This document shows positions 46,777 to 53,184 of a DNA stretch of 60,816 nt, one piece after another. The stretch is from positions 1-60,816 of IMG/VR virus record IMGVR_UViG_3300037882_001949. One strand, given 5' to 3'. Position 1 is the stretch's first letter. Each line of letters starts with the position of its first letter. The translations under genes and the position numbers were made by a program. Below the pieces are notes generated by a model that saw nothing but the letters and a program-made list of their open reading frames with translations, was not told the DNA's origin and did not search any database. Source of the stretch: a virus.

Positions 46777-47027
46777 TATTCTACTATATAAACTTCATCT
46801 TCTTTTACAGATAGATATTTAACTTCATTTAATACAATCTCAATACCTACATGTTTATTAAAATGTACTATATCACCTATAGTAATCTCTTTAACTTCAT
46901 TACCTACTAATATTACTTTACCATTACTAGGTTTATCTTCACTTTTAGGTTGAAGTATAATACCTGATTTAGTTACCTTCTCTATTGGTGTAGGGTCTAT
47001 TAATATTCTTTTACCTATTGATTTCAT
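46776..47027 (-). CDS. GroES-like co-chaperonin, 83 aa
   Basis: The sequence matches the Cpn10 fold from end to end: KSIGKRILIDP, then KVTKSGIILQP and SEDKPSNGKVILVGNEV, IGDIVHFNKHVGIEIV and EDEVYIVE, corresponding to GDRVLIKP, TKSGIVLP, GKVVAVG, GDKVLF and EDDILAVIE in GroES. The mobile loop (IEKVTKSGIIL) that docks on GroEL is short. The ATG at 47025-47027 is chosen over one 18 bases upstream because it overlaps the upstream stop (TAATG) and has a GGAGGT Shine-Dalgarno sequence, rare here. No GroEL is in the window, so it probably works with the host chaperonin on virion proteins. Confidence 0.8.
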   Translation of the reverse strand: MKSIGKRILIDPTPIEKVTKSGIILQPKSEDKPSNGKVILVGNEVKEITIGDIVHFNKHVGIEIVLNEVKYLSVKEDEVYIVE

Positions 47028-47311
47028 TAAGCTACCTCCATCCAATCTTCAGCTAATGTATCACTCCCACTAGGAGTCCAAGTTGCAATATCTCCTTGTG
47101 CTGTTTTTAAGGCCCAGTAAGCACGATAAGGTACTAATTCACCTTTAAAATAATCTTTCATTACTTGTGTAGTTGCTGGATAAGCGTTAGCTGGTACAAT
47201 ATATGCAAACATCCCGCTTCCGTTCCATCCTTCTCTAGCAACTTTTTTACCTTTTTTAGCAAATTCAATAGCTTCTCCAAAATTCATTTTAATTCTTACT
47301 TCATTTTTCAT
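47027..47311 (-). CDS. tad2: Tad2-like (DUF2829) anti-Thoeris protein, 94 aa
   Basis: The family signature is clear: MNFGEAIEFAKKGKKVAREG at residues 9-28, WNGSGMFAYIVP, YRAYWALKTAQGDIATWTPS and a C-terminal DTLAEDW. Proteins of this family (Tad2) bind the cyclic ADP-ribose-type signal made by Thoeris defence and keep it from activating the NAD+-degrading effector. A start at Met9 (47287) would give the usual family N-terminus; eight extra residues are present if the first ATG is used. It stands in a small-gene operon behind the promoter at 48940-48978. Ligand binding is assumed from the family, not shown. Confidence 0.85.
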   Translation of the reverse strand: MKNEVRIKMNFGEAIEFAKKGKKVAREGWNGSGMFAYIVPANAYPATTQVMKDYFKGELVPYRAYWALKTAQGDIATWTPSGSDTLAEDWMEVA

Positions 47312-47327
47312 TTATCCTTTTATTTCT

Positions 47328-47618
47328 TTATTTACTTGTTTTTATTACTTGATATAAAGCATTACTAAATGAATCTACAAACTTCTCATCTTCAGATAAT
47401 TCTCTATAACCTAAAGATTCTAATATTGCATGAGTAGTTTCATGTAAAAAAGTATGCTCTTTTAATTCTTTTTTTAAATTCTTTCTAAGTTCTAATATTC
47501 CTAAATCAGACTTACATTGTCCTAAAACACTTTCACCATTATTAATTACTTTAGGTAATTGTATTACTTTGTAAGTTCTTGATATTAGATTAAATTGTTT
47601 AGGTATTGTAAATTCCAT
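47328..47618 (-). CDS. Small zinc metallopeptidase-like protein, 96 aa
   Basis: HETTH (residues 59-63) in HTFLHETTHAILESLGY is an HExxH motif, and a downstream Glu/Asp-rich helix (SEDEKFVDSFSNALYQVI) could supply the third ligand, as in ImmA/IrrE- or SprT-like small peptidases. Such genes recur in crAss-like phages. Substrate unknown; a repressor or virion protein are both possible. The start overlaps the upstream stop at 47618. Confidence 0.75.
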   Translation of the reverse strand: MEFTIPKQFNLISRTYKVIQLPKVINNGESVLGQCKSDLGILELRKNLKKELKEHTFLHETTHAILESLGYRELSEDEKFVDSFSNALYQVIKTSK

Positions 47619-47905
47619 TATTTATATCTTTTAGACTTATAAGCAAATCCTAATATTGGTATAGACCTGTTTAGTATTATTGTTTTAAGTTCTTCGTAAG
47701 GTTTATTAATCTTTAAGTATGCTTCTCTGTATATTACTTGTGAGTATTTAGTAACAGCTTTACCTGTCTTAGGATTAATATACTGCTCTAAACCTATTTC
47801 ATCTAAATCAAATAATTTCTTAATCTTACCATTCTTAACTAGTATTACAGGTTTAATACTATCTGTAACTATATTACTTATAATTTCAAGCTCCATTTTC
47901 CTCAT
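47618..47905 (-). CDS. Hypothetical protein, 95 aa
   Basis: The N-terminal half is Ile/Val-rich beta sequence (LEIISNIVTDSIKPVILVKN), with a GLEQYINPKTGKAV motif in the middle and a basic end (FAYKSKRYK). An alternative ATG three codons in (47896) is possible. It lies in the coupled gene chain between the metallopeptidase and the Cys-rich protein. I do not recognise it. Confidence 0.62.
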   Translation of the reverse strand: MRKMELEIISNIVTDSIKPVILVKNGKIKKLFDLDEIGLEQYINPKTGKAVTKYSQVIYREAYLKINKPYEELKTIILNRSIPILGFAYKSKRYK

Positions 47906-47912
47906 ACTATTA

Positions 47913-48206
47913 TTAATCTATCCAAGCATTTATCGGACATTTAGAATCTGGTGATTTTGTTTTTTGACTAAGTGGACATCCACAACCTGATTGTATACTA
48001 CCTTTAACCCTTAACTGTTCGTTATAAACAAATGTTTCTTTAACTATTCCTTGTTTATTCCTTGAACATATATTATTAACATTTAAAGGACAATCTGCAC
48101 ATATTTCAGCTCTTTTATCAGCTAGTTCTTTAACATTTTTATTATCAAACCAGTGATTTAACCAACCATCTTTTATTTCTCTTAACTTTCTAATATACTT
48201 GTTCAT
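47913..48206 (-). CDS. Cysteine-rich, probably zinc-binding protein, 97 aa
   Basis: Cys residues are arranged as CADCPLNVNNIC and later CGCPLSQKTKSPDSKC, a pattern that could hold one or two zinc ions, after a helical N-terminus (IRKLREIKDGWLNHWF). Small proteins with this C-x2-C...C-x-C layout are conserved in crAss-like phages near the HU-like gene. The function is not known to me; DNA or protein binding is plausible. Confidence 0.68.
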   Translation of the reverse strand: MNKYIRKLREIKDGWLNHWFDNKNVKELADKRAEICADCPLNVNNICSRNKQGIVKETFVYNEQLRVKGSIQSGCGCPLSQKTKSPDSKCPINAWID

Positions 48207-48448
48207 TATATCATCTTTTTACTTTGTTGACCATTTCTAAAAATAACCCTACCTTCTTGCATAGCTTTTAGGAATGTTGTAGGTTTAAACTTACCAATAC
48301 CTTTAATATGAACTTCTCTTAAATCTCTATTCTCTATATGTAAAGCTAATACTTTAAACTGAGTATCTATTATTCTTTCTAGTTCATATTTAGTAATATT
48401 ATGAGCTGCTTTCATATCTGATAATATTTCTTCAATTAACGGATTCAT
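48206..48448 (-). CDS. HU/IHF-like small DNA-binding protein, 80 aa
   Basis: A helical N-terminus (EEILSDMKAAHNITKYELER) is followed by a beta segment VHIKGIGKFKPTTFLKA, resembling the V-I-x-G-F/I-G-x-F signature of HU/IHF, but the protein is shorter and the DNA-clasping arm is reduced. IHF-like genes are a known part of crAss-like genomes, which supports the call. It overlaps the small gene upstream by 17 bases. Confidence 0.62.
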   Translation of the reverse strand: MNPLIEEILSDMKAAHNITKYELERIIDTQFKVLALHIENRDLREVHIKGIGKFKPTTFLKAMQEGRVIFRNGQQSKKMI

Positions 48449-48605
48449 TTAGTTTTAGTATTTTTAGTTCAATATTATTACCACTATATGTTATTTTAAA
48501 CTTAAAGTCCTTATTATTAGATTCATAATATTTTAAACCATTAAATAAACAATTTAAGAAATCTTCAAAATTTGTTATATTTTCAATCCTATAATTAGTT
48601 ATCAT
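48432..48605 (-). CDS. Small hypothetical protein, 57 aa
   Basis: This short gene fills the gap between the HU-like and the 110-residue genes. It starts at ATG 48603-48605, overlapping the upstream stop (DDN-stop at 48595-48597), and ends at TGA 48432-48434 inside the HU-like gene. The sequence, MITNYRIENITNFEDFLNCL onwards, has a helix then beta strands (FKFKITYSGNNIELKIL). Tight overlaps on both sides argue that it is real. Confidence 0.6.
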   Translation of the reverse strand: MITNYRIENITNFEDFLNCLFNGLKYYESNNKDFKFKITYSGNNIELKILKLNESVN

Positions 48606-48927
48606 CATGTATAATATAATTATAAGTTATCCAACCATCATTAATTATCTGTAATACTGTTGGGTTTAATATATAAGTTGCTGTTTTATCACCATCTAAT
48701 AAAACACCTTTATTTCTTAGTCTTTTAATATAGTTATTAGTTATTGCTTTATCTTTATCTAAAACCTTTCTTATATGTTCTCTAGTATCAGTATTTACTT
48801 CTAACCTATTACTATTCAGCATAGTAATAATTATATCTACTTCAAATGTAGATAAACTAAAGAATACCATTTTATTTAATATATCTTTATAGTATTCTTT
48901 TCTACTTATTACTTTTTCTAATATCAT
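48595..48927 (-). CDS. Predicted winged-helix-like regulator, 110 aa
   Basis: The order helix (FSLSTFEVDIIITMLNSNRL), helix (TDTREHIRKVLDKDKAITNN), basic recognition-like helix (YIKRLRNKGVLL) and a beta wing (ATYILNPTV) fits a winged helix-turn-helix of the kind used by crAss-like phages. It is the first gene behind the late-type promoter at 48940-48978, whose region includes an inverted repeat (AACATTTA...TAAATGTT), so autoregulation is conceivable. DNA binding is inferred. Confidence 0.65.
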   Translation of the reverse strand: MILEKVISRKEYYKDILNKMVFFSLSTFEVDIIITMLNSNRLEVNTDTREHIRKVLDKDKAITNNYIKRLRNKGVLLDGDKTATYILNPTVLQIINDGWITYNYIIHDDN

Positions 48928-48939
48928 TTGTTATTGTAT

Positions 48940-48978
48940 TATTAATATAACATTTATTTGTTATCTTTCCAAATATTA
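48940..48978 (-). promoter_or_regulatory. Late-type promoter for the small-gene/terminase operon
   Basis: On the minus strand TAATATTTGGA-N18-TATATTAATA, identical in both boxes and spacing to 22457-22495. An inverted repeat AACATTTA/TAAATGTT overlaps it and could be an operator. The start codon at 48927 is about 12 bases beyond the downstream box. Confidence 0.75.
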
Positions 48979-49017
48979 AAGATAATATCTAAATGTTATC
49001 TTTTTAAAAAGGACATA

Positions 49018-49295
49018 AAAATCCCCTTCTAAATTGAGTTTAAATTACTTTAAACCGATTTTAACCTTATAAGTTATTATAGATTAGTATTTAGCCCTAA
49101 TTGTATTTAAACAACCATCTGAGTGCTTTATTCTGTTATTTCAGAAGGATACTTCTTACCTAATGACTCAGCTATCTATTTTTCCTTAATTTAAGGTCTG
49201 TTTTTAGGATACAGGGGACAACTTTCAGCTATTTGCTTATTTAACCCTATGTCTTATCTCTTAATTACTTTTAGCCTTCAGAGATGAACTAGTCC
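49018..49295 (-). ncRNA. Candidate independently transcribed non-coding RNA, about 278 nt
   Basis: No credible gene lies between 48928 and 49337. A late-type promoter at 49299-49336 would start a minus-strand RNA near 49295 (GGACTAGTTC). It contains CTGAG/CTCAG enclosing TTCTG-AAATAA-CAGAA, several other helices, and ends with an AAGG...TCCTT hairpin followed by TTTTT near 49018. It resembles no RNA family I can name: no group I core, no tmRNA-like 3' end, no cloverleaf. Confidence 0.55.
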
Positions 49296-49298
49296 TAT

Positions 49299-49336
49299 TA
49301 TTAATATAATGTTTTTTTTCAATTATCCTAATTTAT
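49299..49336 (-). promoter_or_regulatory. Late-type promoter for the non-coding RNA
   Basis: TATATTAATA on the minus strand (49299-49308) with upstream AAATTAGGA, a one-base variant of the ATTTGGA box at nearly the same distance. The downstream ATTATATTAATAATAG context matches the promoters at 22457 and 48940 beyond the core box. Confidence 0.62.
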
Positions 49337-49337
49337 T

Positions 49338-49790
49338 TTAAATAATATTTAATTGTTTCATGAGTTTAGAAAGCTCAGATTTGTTTTTAATATTTCCTCT
49401 AAATATAAAGTCAGCTTTATAGTCATATATTTCAATATACCAATATCCATCACCTAAATTATCATGAAGATACATTTGAAATTCATCATCTGTATTAGGA
49501 TTAATAAAAAACCCACTTAATCCTCTTGTTTCACCATCAACCCATCCCAAACTCTCAATATCTTCTTGGTCTAAGTATTTGACTCTAATTGTTTTTTCAA
49601 ATAAGTGAGTTCCTAATTGTGATAATCTAATAGACTTTAAATCATATTTAAATCTGTGCCAATTAGTTCTGATAAACTCTTTTGGAAAATTTGAATATGA
49701 GGCCTCTCTATTATCAAATTTTTCATACTCAAATCCCACATAAAATTCTTCTATTGAAGGAGTATAGTATTTATTATCTTCTTTATTCAT
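49338..49790 (-). CDS. Hypothetical protein with EFYVGFEYE motif, 150 aa
   Basis: The start at 49790 (MNKEDNKYYTPSIEEFYVGF) is preferred because it overlaps the stop of the upstream gene (ATGAATAA). Proteins beginning with a -TP-EEF-VGFEYE motif are widespread in Bacteroidota phages and prophages and have no known function. The body is aromatic and acidic (DDEFQMYLHDNLGDGYWYIE), ending in a lysine-rich helix. It is the last gene of the early-looking minus-strand operon. Confidence 0.72.
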   Translation of the reverse strand: MNKEDNKYYTPSIEEFYVGFEYEKFDNREASYSNFPKEFIRTNWHRFKYDLKSIRLSQLGTHLFEKTIRVKYLDQEDIESLGWVDGETRGLSGFFINPNTDDEFQMYLHDNLGDGYWYIEIYDYKADFIFRGNIKNKSELSKLMKQLNII

Positions 49791-50010
49791 TACTAAAATC
49801 ATCCTCACCCATGATTATTTTTTTAAAATGTTCAGCTTTTTCATAATTAATCATTTCCTGATTAAGTTGTTTAAAGTGTTCACCATCACCTAAATCATCA
49901 TTATAATACTTCTTCTTAACACCTGTTTTAAGGTATAATACTCTTTTACCGTCAATTTCTAACACTCCTCTTATTTGTGAATCATTGAAATTCTGACTAA
50001 TTGTTCTCAT
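49783..50010 (-). CDS. Hypothetical protein, 75 aa
   Basis: A beta-rich start (QIRGVLEIDGKRVLYLKTGV) leads to a helical, acidic C-terminus. It overlaps the following gene by eight bases in a coupled arrangement. No motif recognised. Confidence 0.6.
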   Translation of the reverse strand: MRTISQNFNDSQIRGVLEIDGKRVLYLKTGVKKKYYNDDLGDGEHFKQLNQEMINYEKAEHFKKIIMGEDDFSNE

Positions 50011-50021
50011 TTATTGTTGTT

Positions 50022-50258
50022 TTATATATTTTTAAGTTTATCTGAAGTAATATTAAAATGGCTCATATAAGCGTTTTTAACATATTCTTTATAAGCATTA
50101 CCAATTTCAAATTTATCTATTTTTGATAAAAAATCTAATAGTTTAGCTTCTAAGTACATATTTGTTTCTTTAAGATTATCTGTTGTTTCATTAATAATTC
50201 TTTCTATTTCTTTACCTGTAAAATAAGCAAAAGCTGATATTATCTCCTCTTTATTCAT
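50022..50258 (-). CDS. Hypothetical helical protein, 78 aa
   Basis: Helices dominate (EEIISAFAYFTGKEIERIIN, EAKLLDFLSKIDKFEIG) with a basic end. It overlaps the preceding gene by eight bases. Not recognised; the size and position are those of early host-takeover genes. Confidence 0.6.
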   Translation of the reverse strand: MNKEEIISAFAYFTGKEIERIINETTDNLKETNMYLEAKLLDFLSKIDKFEIGNAYKEYVKNAYMSHFNITSDKLKNI

Positions 50259-50436
50259 TTATTGTTAATTTTAAATTAAACTTATTCTTAATATTCATAT
50301 CATTTAACTCATTTATAGCCTTTTTAAGACATTCTCCTATATTTTCATAGTATATATCGTCTATAATATAACCATTTCTTATAGGGTTTATAATTAGGTT
50401 TATATCAAATGATTTATCTTCTTTATTCGTATACAA
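50251..50436 (-). CDS. Hypothetical protein, 61 aa
   Basis: A compact sequence with beta strands (FDINLIINPIRNGYIIDDIY) and a helix (IGECLKKAINELNDM). It overlaps both neighbours (14 and 8 bases), supporting real translation. Function unknown. Confidence 0.55.
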   Translation of the reverse strand: MYTNKEDKSFDINLIINPIRNGYIIDDIYYENIGECLKKAINELNDMNIKNKFNLKLTINE

Positions 50437-50878
50437 AATCTACTGTTGTTATTAATCTTTTAACTTCTAAATCGCTATCTTTTAAATCTTCTAGTTGATT
50501 ATAAATATCTATATCCCATTTATACTCTTTCATATAATCAAAATTATTAAGTAATATATCTAACTTTTCTGGTGAACTAGCAAATCCATAACCTAAATCA
50601 TTTACAATTTCTCTAATCTGTCCTTTATAAATTATTAAAGATTTTATAATAAATTTATACCTAGTTAAATATCCTTCTTCTAACGATGTTACTATACAAG
50701 CATCCCAAGTCCCTAATTTACTTCTAATTTCTTCTAATCTATTAATTTCAATTTGTCTTTTTTCTTTTGTATTAAACCATTTATATTCAACATTAGGTTC
50801 TTTATGAATTTCTAAATTTAAAGGATTCCAAAATCCACCCCATTGATGTAATAAATATTCATATTTTAATTCTTTCAT
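50423..50878 (-). CDS. Hypothetical protein, 151 aa
   Basis: The N-terminus is Trp-rich (YLLHQWGGFWNPLNLEIHKE), followed by a helical region (EKRQIEINRLEEIRSKLGTW) and an acidic C-terminus. No domain is recognised. Its start coincides with the stop of the upstream gene at 50878. Confidence 0.6.
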   Translation of the reverse strand: MKELKYEYLLHQWGGFWNPLNLEIHKEPNVEYKWFNTKEKRQIEINRLEEIRSKLGTWDACIVTSLEEGYLTRYKFIIKSLIIYKGQIREIVNDLGYGFASSPEKLDILLNNFDYMKEYKWDIDIYNQLEDLKDSDLEVKRLITTVDFVYE

Positions 50879-51066
50879 TATTTAATCATTTTTTCTTTTT
50901 GTTTATTCTTAAATTCTGTATATTCTTTAGCCATAAGTTCATTATAAAATATAGCTACTGTTGGTCCACCACTTACTCTATCTGATTCATAATAATCTAT
51001 TACAGAATAACTAGTTTGAAAACCATCTAGTTTAGGGTGTATGTTTGTAAATACTTTATATACCAT
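50878..51066 (-). CDS. Hypothetical protein, 62 aa
   Basis: Starting at ATG 51064-51066 gives MVYKVFTNIHPKLDGFQTSY and a basic helical tail. This start overlaps the end of the upstream gene by 11 bases; an ATG 14 codons further upstream is less likely. Not recognised. Confidence 0.55.
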   Translation of the reverse strand: MVYKVFTNIHPKLDGFQTSYSVIDYYESDRVSGGPTVAIFYNELMAKEYTEFKNKQKEKMIK

Positions 51067-51391
51067 CTTTATGTTTTTTAATATGTAATTTAAAAGCTGA
51101 TTCAGCACTATAGGTTTCTCCTAATAGTGTAGTTCCATAATAAGCCTTAAACTTCTTAGTTTTACAATTCAATGTTATTTTATAAGGACCATGTTTCTCA
51201 TATAAATTAAATACCCACAAGTGTCTAACTCTACCAAATTGGTATCTTTTATTATTTACTGATATGTGGACATCAATACCCATCATACCAAAATTAAAAT
51301 TTTCATATCCTTGTTGACCAGTAATCATTACATATTCATTACTGGGTTTATTTTTTTCTAATGATTTTAATAAGTCTGTAAAATCTTTCAT
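51056..51391 (-). CDS. Hypothetical protein, first gene of the early minus-strand operon, 111 aa
   Basis: The ATG at 51389-51391 (MKDFTDLLKSLEKNKPSNEY) is preferred over one 12 bases upstream, because GGGAGAA, a Shine-Dalgarno-like sequence, precedes it and the predicted transcription start from 51409-51440 falls near the upstream ATG. The body is beta-rich with VHISVNNKRYQFGRVRHLWV and a basic end. Function unknown. Confidence 0.62.
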   Translation of the reverse strand: MKDFTDLLKSLEKNKPSNEYVMITGQQGYENFNFGMMGIDVHISVNNKRYQFGRVRHLWVFNLYEKHGPYKITLNCKTKKFKAYYGTTLLGETYSAESAFKLHIKKHKDGI

Positions 51392-51408
51392 TGTTTCTCC
51401 CATAAGTA

Positions 51409-51440
51409 CAAAATTAAGTATTATATTTCAATCTACCAAA
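51409..51440 (-). promoter_or_regulatory. Bacteroidota-type (early) promoter for the minus-strand operon
   Basis: TTTG (51437-51440) and TAATTTTG (51409-51416) are separated by exactly 20 bases on the minus strand, matching the host consensus TTTG-N20-TAnnTTTG. Expected transcription start is near 51402, just before the GGGAGAA ribosome site of the first gene. Confidence 0.75.
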
Positions 51441-51595
51441 TTTATTTTATAATTTTTTAAAATTTTTTTATTTTTTTTTTAATTTTTAAAATTTAGTGTA
51501 TATAAATTCTTAACCTACCCCACATCAATCACCCCCTCTTAACTTTGAACTAAAAGTCAAATCTATAACTTAAAAACAACTTAAAACTACATCTT

Positions 51596-51874
51596 ATGAA
51601 CAATCTTAACACAAATCTTGGCGTACCAGCAGGTAAATTAGTAGATTACCTTAAATCTCAAGGAGCTGTAACAGCTAGCCTTGTTAATGGCCCAAATGGT
51701 GACTTTGTTTCAGCTAAGAAGGCTGATGATACAACATTTACCCTACCTGTAGGTAAGAAATCACAAGGTGGTAAACTAAGTGAAATGAATGTTTTACTTG
51801 TACCAACTGATAGTGGTGAAGTAGCTGTTGCCACTATGAATAACTATAGTACTGTTGATACAATAGCTCTATAA
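51596..51874 (+). CDS. Hypothetical small protein, first gene of the divergent early region, 92 aa
   Basis: The composition is unlike its neighbours: richer in Gly, Ala and Val and in GC (VPAGKLVDYLKSQGAVTASL, TFTLPVGKKSQGG), which suggests strong expression. No motif recognised. A long hairpin follows the stop by six bases. A TAACTTTG box lies 48 bases upstream but lacks a partner, so its promoter is unclear. Confidence 0.7.
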   Translation: MNNLNTNLGVPAGKLVDYLKSQGAVTASLVNGPNGDFVSAKKADDTTFTLPVGKKSQGGKLSEMNVLLVPTDSGEVAVATMNNYSTVDTIAL

Positions 51875-51879
51875 GAGTT

Positions 51880-51924
51880 ACATGTAGTTGGTGTTATGCG
51901 TTAGCATAATGCCTTACTACATGT
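51880..51924 (+). other. Long RNA hairpin after the first early gene
   Basis: ACATGTAG...TGTTATGC pairs with GCATAATG...CTACATGT around a GTTA loop, nearly 20 pairs with one asymmetric loop. No T run follows, so it is more likely an RNA-stabilising or processing element than a terminator. Confidence 0.6.
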
Positions 51925-51965
51925 TATATATAATCAATTTAATTAATCTATTTAACTAATTAATT

Positions 51966-52265
51966 ATGGAAAAAAATAACTTATTAAAACTAGAAGATAA
52001 AATATATGCAGTTAATCTTTCTGGTCTTGCTTATATTAAATCGTCTAAGGGAAACTCATCAAATGTATATTTTACAACAAGTTGTGTTGTAAATACCAAA
52101 GATAATAGTGTTAAAGTTGAATATACTGTTGAAGCATTTGAAAGTGGTTGGGTAGATTATGTATGTTTTAAAACAACTAATTATCAAGAAGCTGTTGATA
52201 AATATAATGAATTAGCTATTAAGTGGAATGGTTACAGAGATATTAACAATAATACTACTCCTTGA
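51966..52265 (+). CDS. Hypothetical protein, 99 aa
   Basis: Mostly beta sequence (NVYFTTSCVVNTKDNSVKVE, YTVEAFESGWVDYVCF) with a helix near the end (YQEAVDKYNELAIKW). No signal peptide or motif. Its TGA stop lies in the loop of the hairpin at 52254-52279. Confidence 0.65.
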   Translation: MEKNNLLKLEDKIYAVNLSGLAYIKSSKGNSSNVYFTTSCVVNTKDNSVKVEYTVEAFESGWVDYVCFKTTNYQEAVDKYNELAIKWNGYRDINNNTTP

Positions 52266-52279
52266 AATATAGGAGTAGT
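52254..52279 (+). terminator. Hairpin overlapping a stop codon, weak terminator candidate
   Basis: ACTACTCCT and AGGAGTAGT form a perfect 9-bp stem; the loop holds the TGA stop of the preceding gene. Only ATTTAAAT follows, so termination is uncertain; transcript processing is an alternative. Confidence 0.5.
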
Positions 52280-52298
52280 ATTTAAATACTAATTAATT

Positions 52299-52439
52299 AT
52301 GAATGAATTAAACTATAACTCTAATTCACAATATGCTACATTCTATGTTGAAATTAAAGCATGTTATAATGATTTAATACAAGTTTGTACATATAATTTA
52401 GCATTACAAGCTCAATTTAGAAGTGCTGTATCAAACTAA
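52299..52439 (+). CDS. Small hypothetical protein, 46 aa
   Basis: A short frame beginning MNELNYNSNSQYATFYVEIK and ending FRSAVSN. It has an AT-rich leader like neighbouring genes and helical content (ACYNDLIQVCTYNLALQAQF). Not recognised; small size keeps confidence moderate. Confidence 0.5.
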   Translation: MNELNYNSNSQYATFYVEIKACYNDLIQVCTYNLALQAQFRSAVSN

Positions 52440-52445
52440 TAATAC

Positions 52446-52620
52446 TGTGGGTTTAAACTAATAAACAAGGAGCTAATTATTACGTGCAATAAGTTAGGCT
52501 GTTGTACCCACATCTCATTCATTGACTTCTAGTGCATTAGAAGTATTAAGTTATTACTCATAATGTCTAGCTAGAATTGATGATTATATAACTTATAAAC
52601 AATGATTATAAGTAGATTAT
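52446..52620 (+). ncRNA. Candidate structured RNA region
   Basis: TGTGGGT (52446-52452) pairs perfectly with ACCCACA (52506-52512) and encloses a long arm around AGCTAATTATT...AATAAGTTAGGCT. A second perfect hairpin, ACTTCTA-GTGCAT-TAGAAGT, follows at 52525-52544. The first unit has the length of a tRNA but no D or T arm. No reading frame of note is present before 52675. Confidence 0.5.
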
Positions 52621-52674
52621 ACACTGATCATAGTAGTATGGTCTACTTACTTTAACCTTTTAACAATAAATCAT

Positions 52675-52827
52675 ATGAAACACTTTATTAGAATATTAAC
52701 GTTTAAAGATAAAGATGATATATTATTATCATTATATTCTTGGTTAGTAATATTAATACTATTAGTCTACATATTACTAGTAAGTATTGTTACAAGTAAC
52801 TTCATTACTGAGCATAAATGCTTGTAA
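52675..52827 (+). CDS. Small single-pass membrane protein, 50 aa
   Basis: MKHFIRILTFKDKDD is followed by a membrane segment (WLVILILLVYILLVSIV) and a short polar tail ending HKCL. It lies 24 bases before tRNA-Leu. Small membrane proteins of this kind are common in phage early regions; role unknown. Confidence 0.55.
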   Translation: MKHFIRILTFKDKDDILLSLYSWLVILILLVYILLVSIVTSNFITEHKCL

Positions 52828-52851
52828 TTCAAAGAATTAGTAATATTACAT

Positions 52852-52931
52852 GCTCTCATGGTGAAACTGGTAGACACGCAGGACTTAAAATCCTGTTCTT
52901 ATGAGTATGAGTTCAAATCTCATTGAGAGTA
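52852..52931 (+). tRNA. tRNA-Leu (anticodon TAA)
   Basis: Acceptor GCTCTCA/TGAGAGT, anticodon arm CAGGA-CTTAAAA-TCCTG with anticodon TAA, T arm with GTTCAAATC, and a longer variable region as in Leu tRNAs. It reads TTA, a very frequent codon in this AT-rich genome. CCA is not encoded. Confidence 0.92.
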
Positions 52932-53184
52932 CACTATCACAAGTGGTGATTTAATGATGATTCTTGGTTTATTAGGTCTGTAAGACTTGATAAATCAGGA
53001 GTTATTGTTAAGATTGTAGTCATATCAATGATTTCAGATGATTAATTTAATCAATTAGTTGATTTTATTGATGATTTGAAGGTTGATTATGATGCCAAAC
53101 CAATCACATAACATTTACCTATTATCTAACATAACATCAATTTGTTATCTAACCCATATAATATATGGCTTTAAATTAAAAATT
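52932..53184 (+). other. Gene-free stretch with a strong hairpin
   Basis: An 11-bp stem TTTATTAGGTC/GACTTGATAAA (52968-52978 with 52984-52994, one T-G and one G-T pair) closes on a TGTAA loop; ATCAC-AAGT-GGTGAT lies before it. The rest is low-complexity and I see no gene. The long upstream extension of the PLD-like frame to 53083 is probably untranslated. Confidence 0.45.

Noticed and set aside
49018-49295. Group I intron or tmRNA in the gene-free stretch
   Set aside because: Segments such as GGACTAG and CTCTGAAGG look suggestive, but the R/S core elements and the tmRNA acceptor are missing.
51540-51547. TAACTTTG as the -7 box of a promoter for the gene at 51596
   Set aside because: No TTTG or TTG box lies 19-21 bases upstream, so the match is too weak to report as a promoter.
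52446-52512. A tRNA gene closed by TGTGGGT/ACCCACA
   Set aside because: The acceptor-like stem is perfect, but no D arm, T arm or seven-base anticodon loop can be drawn.
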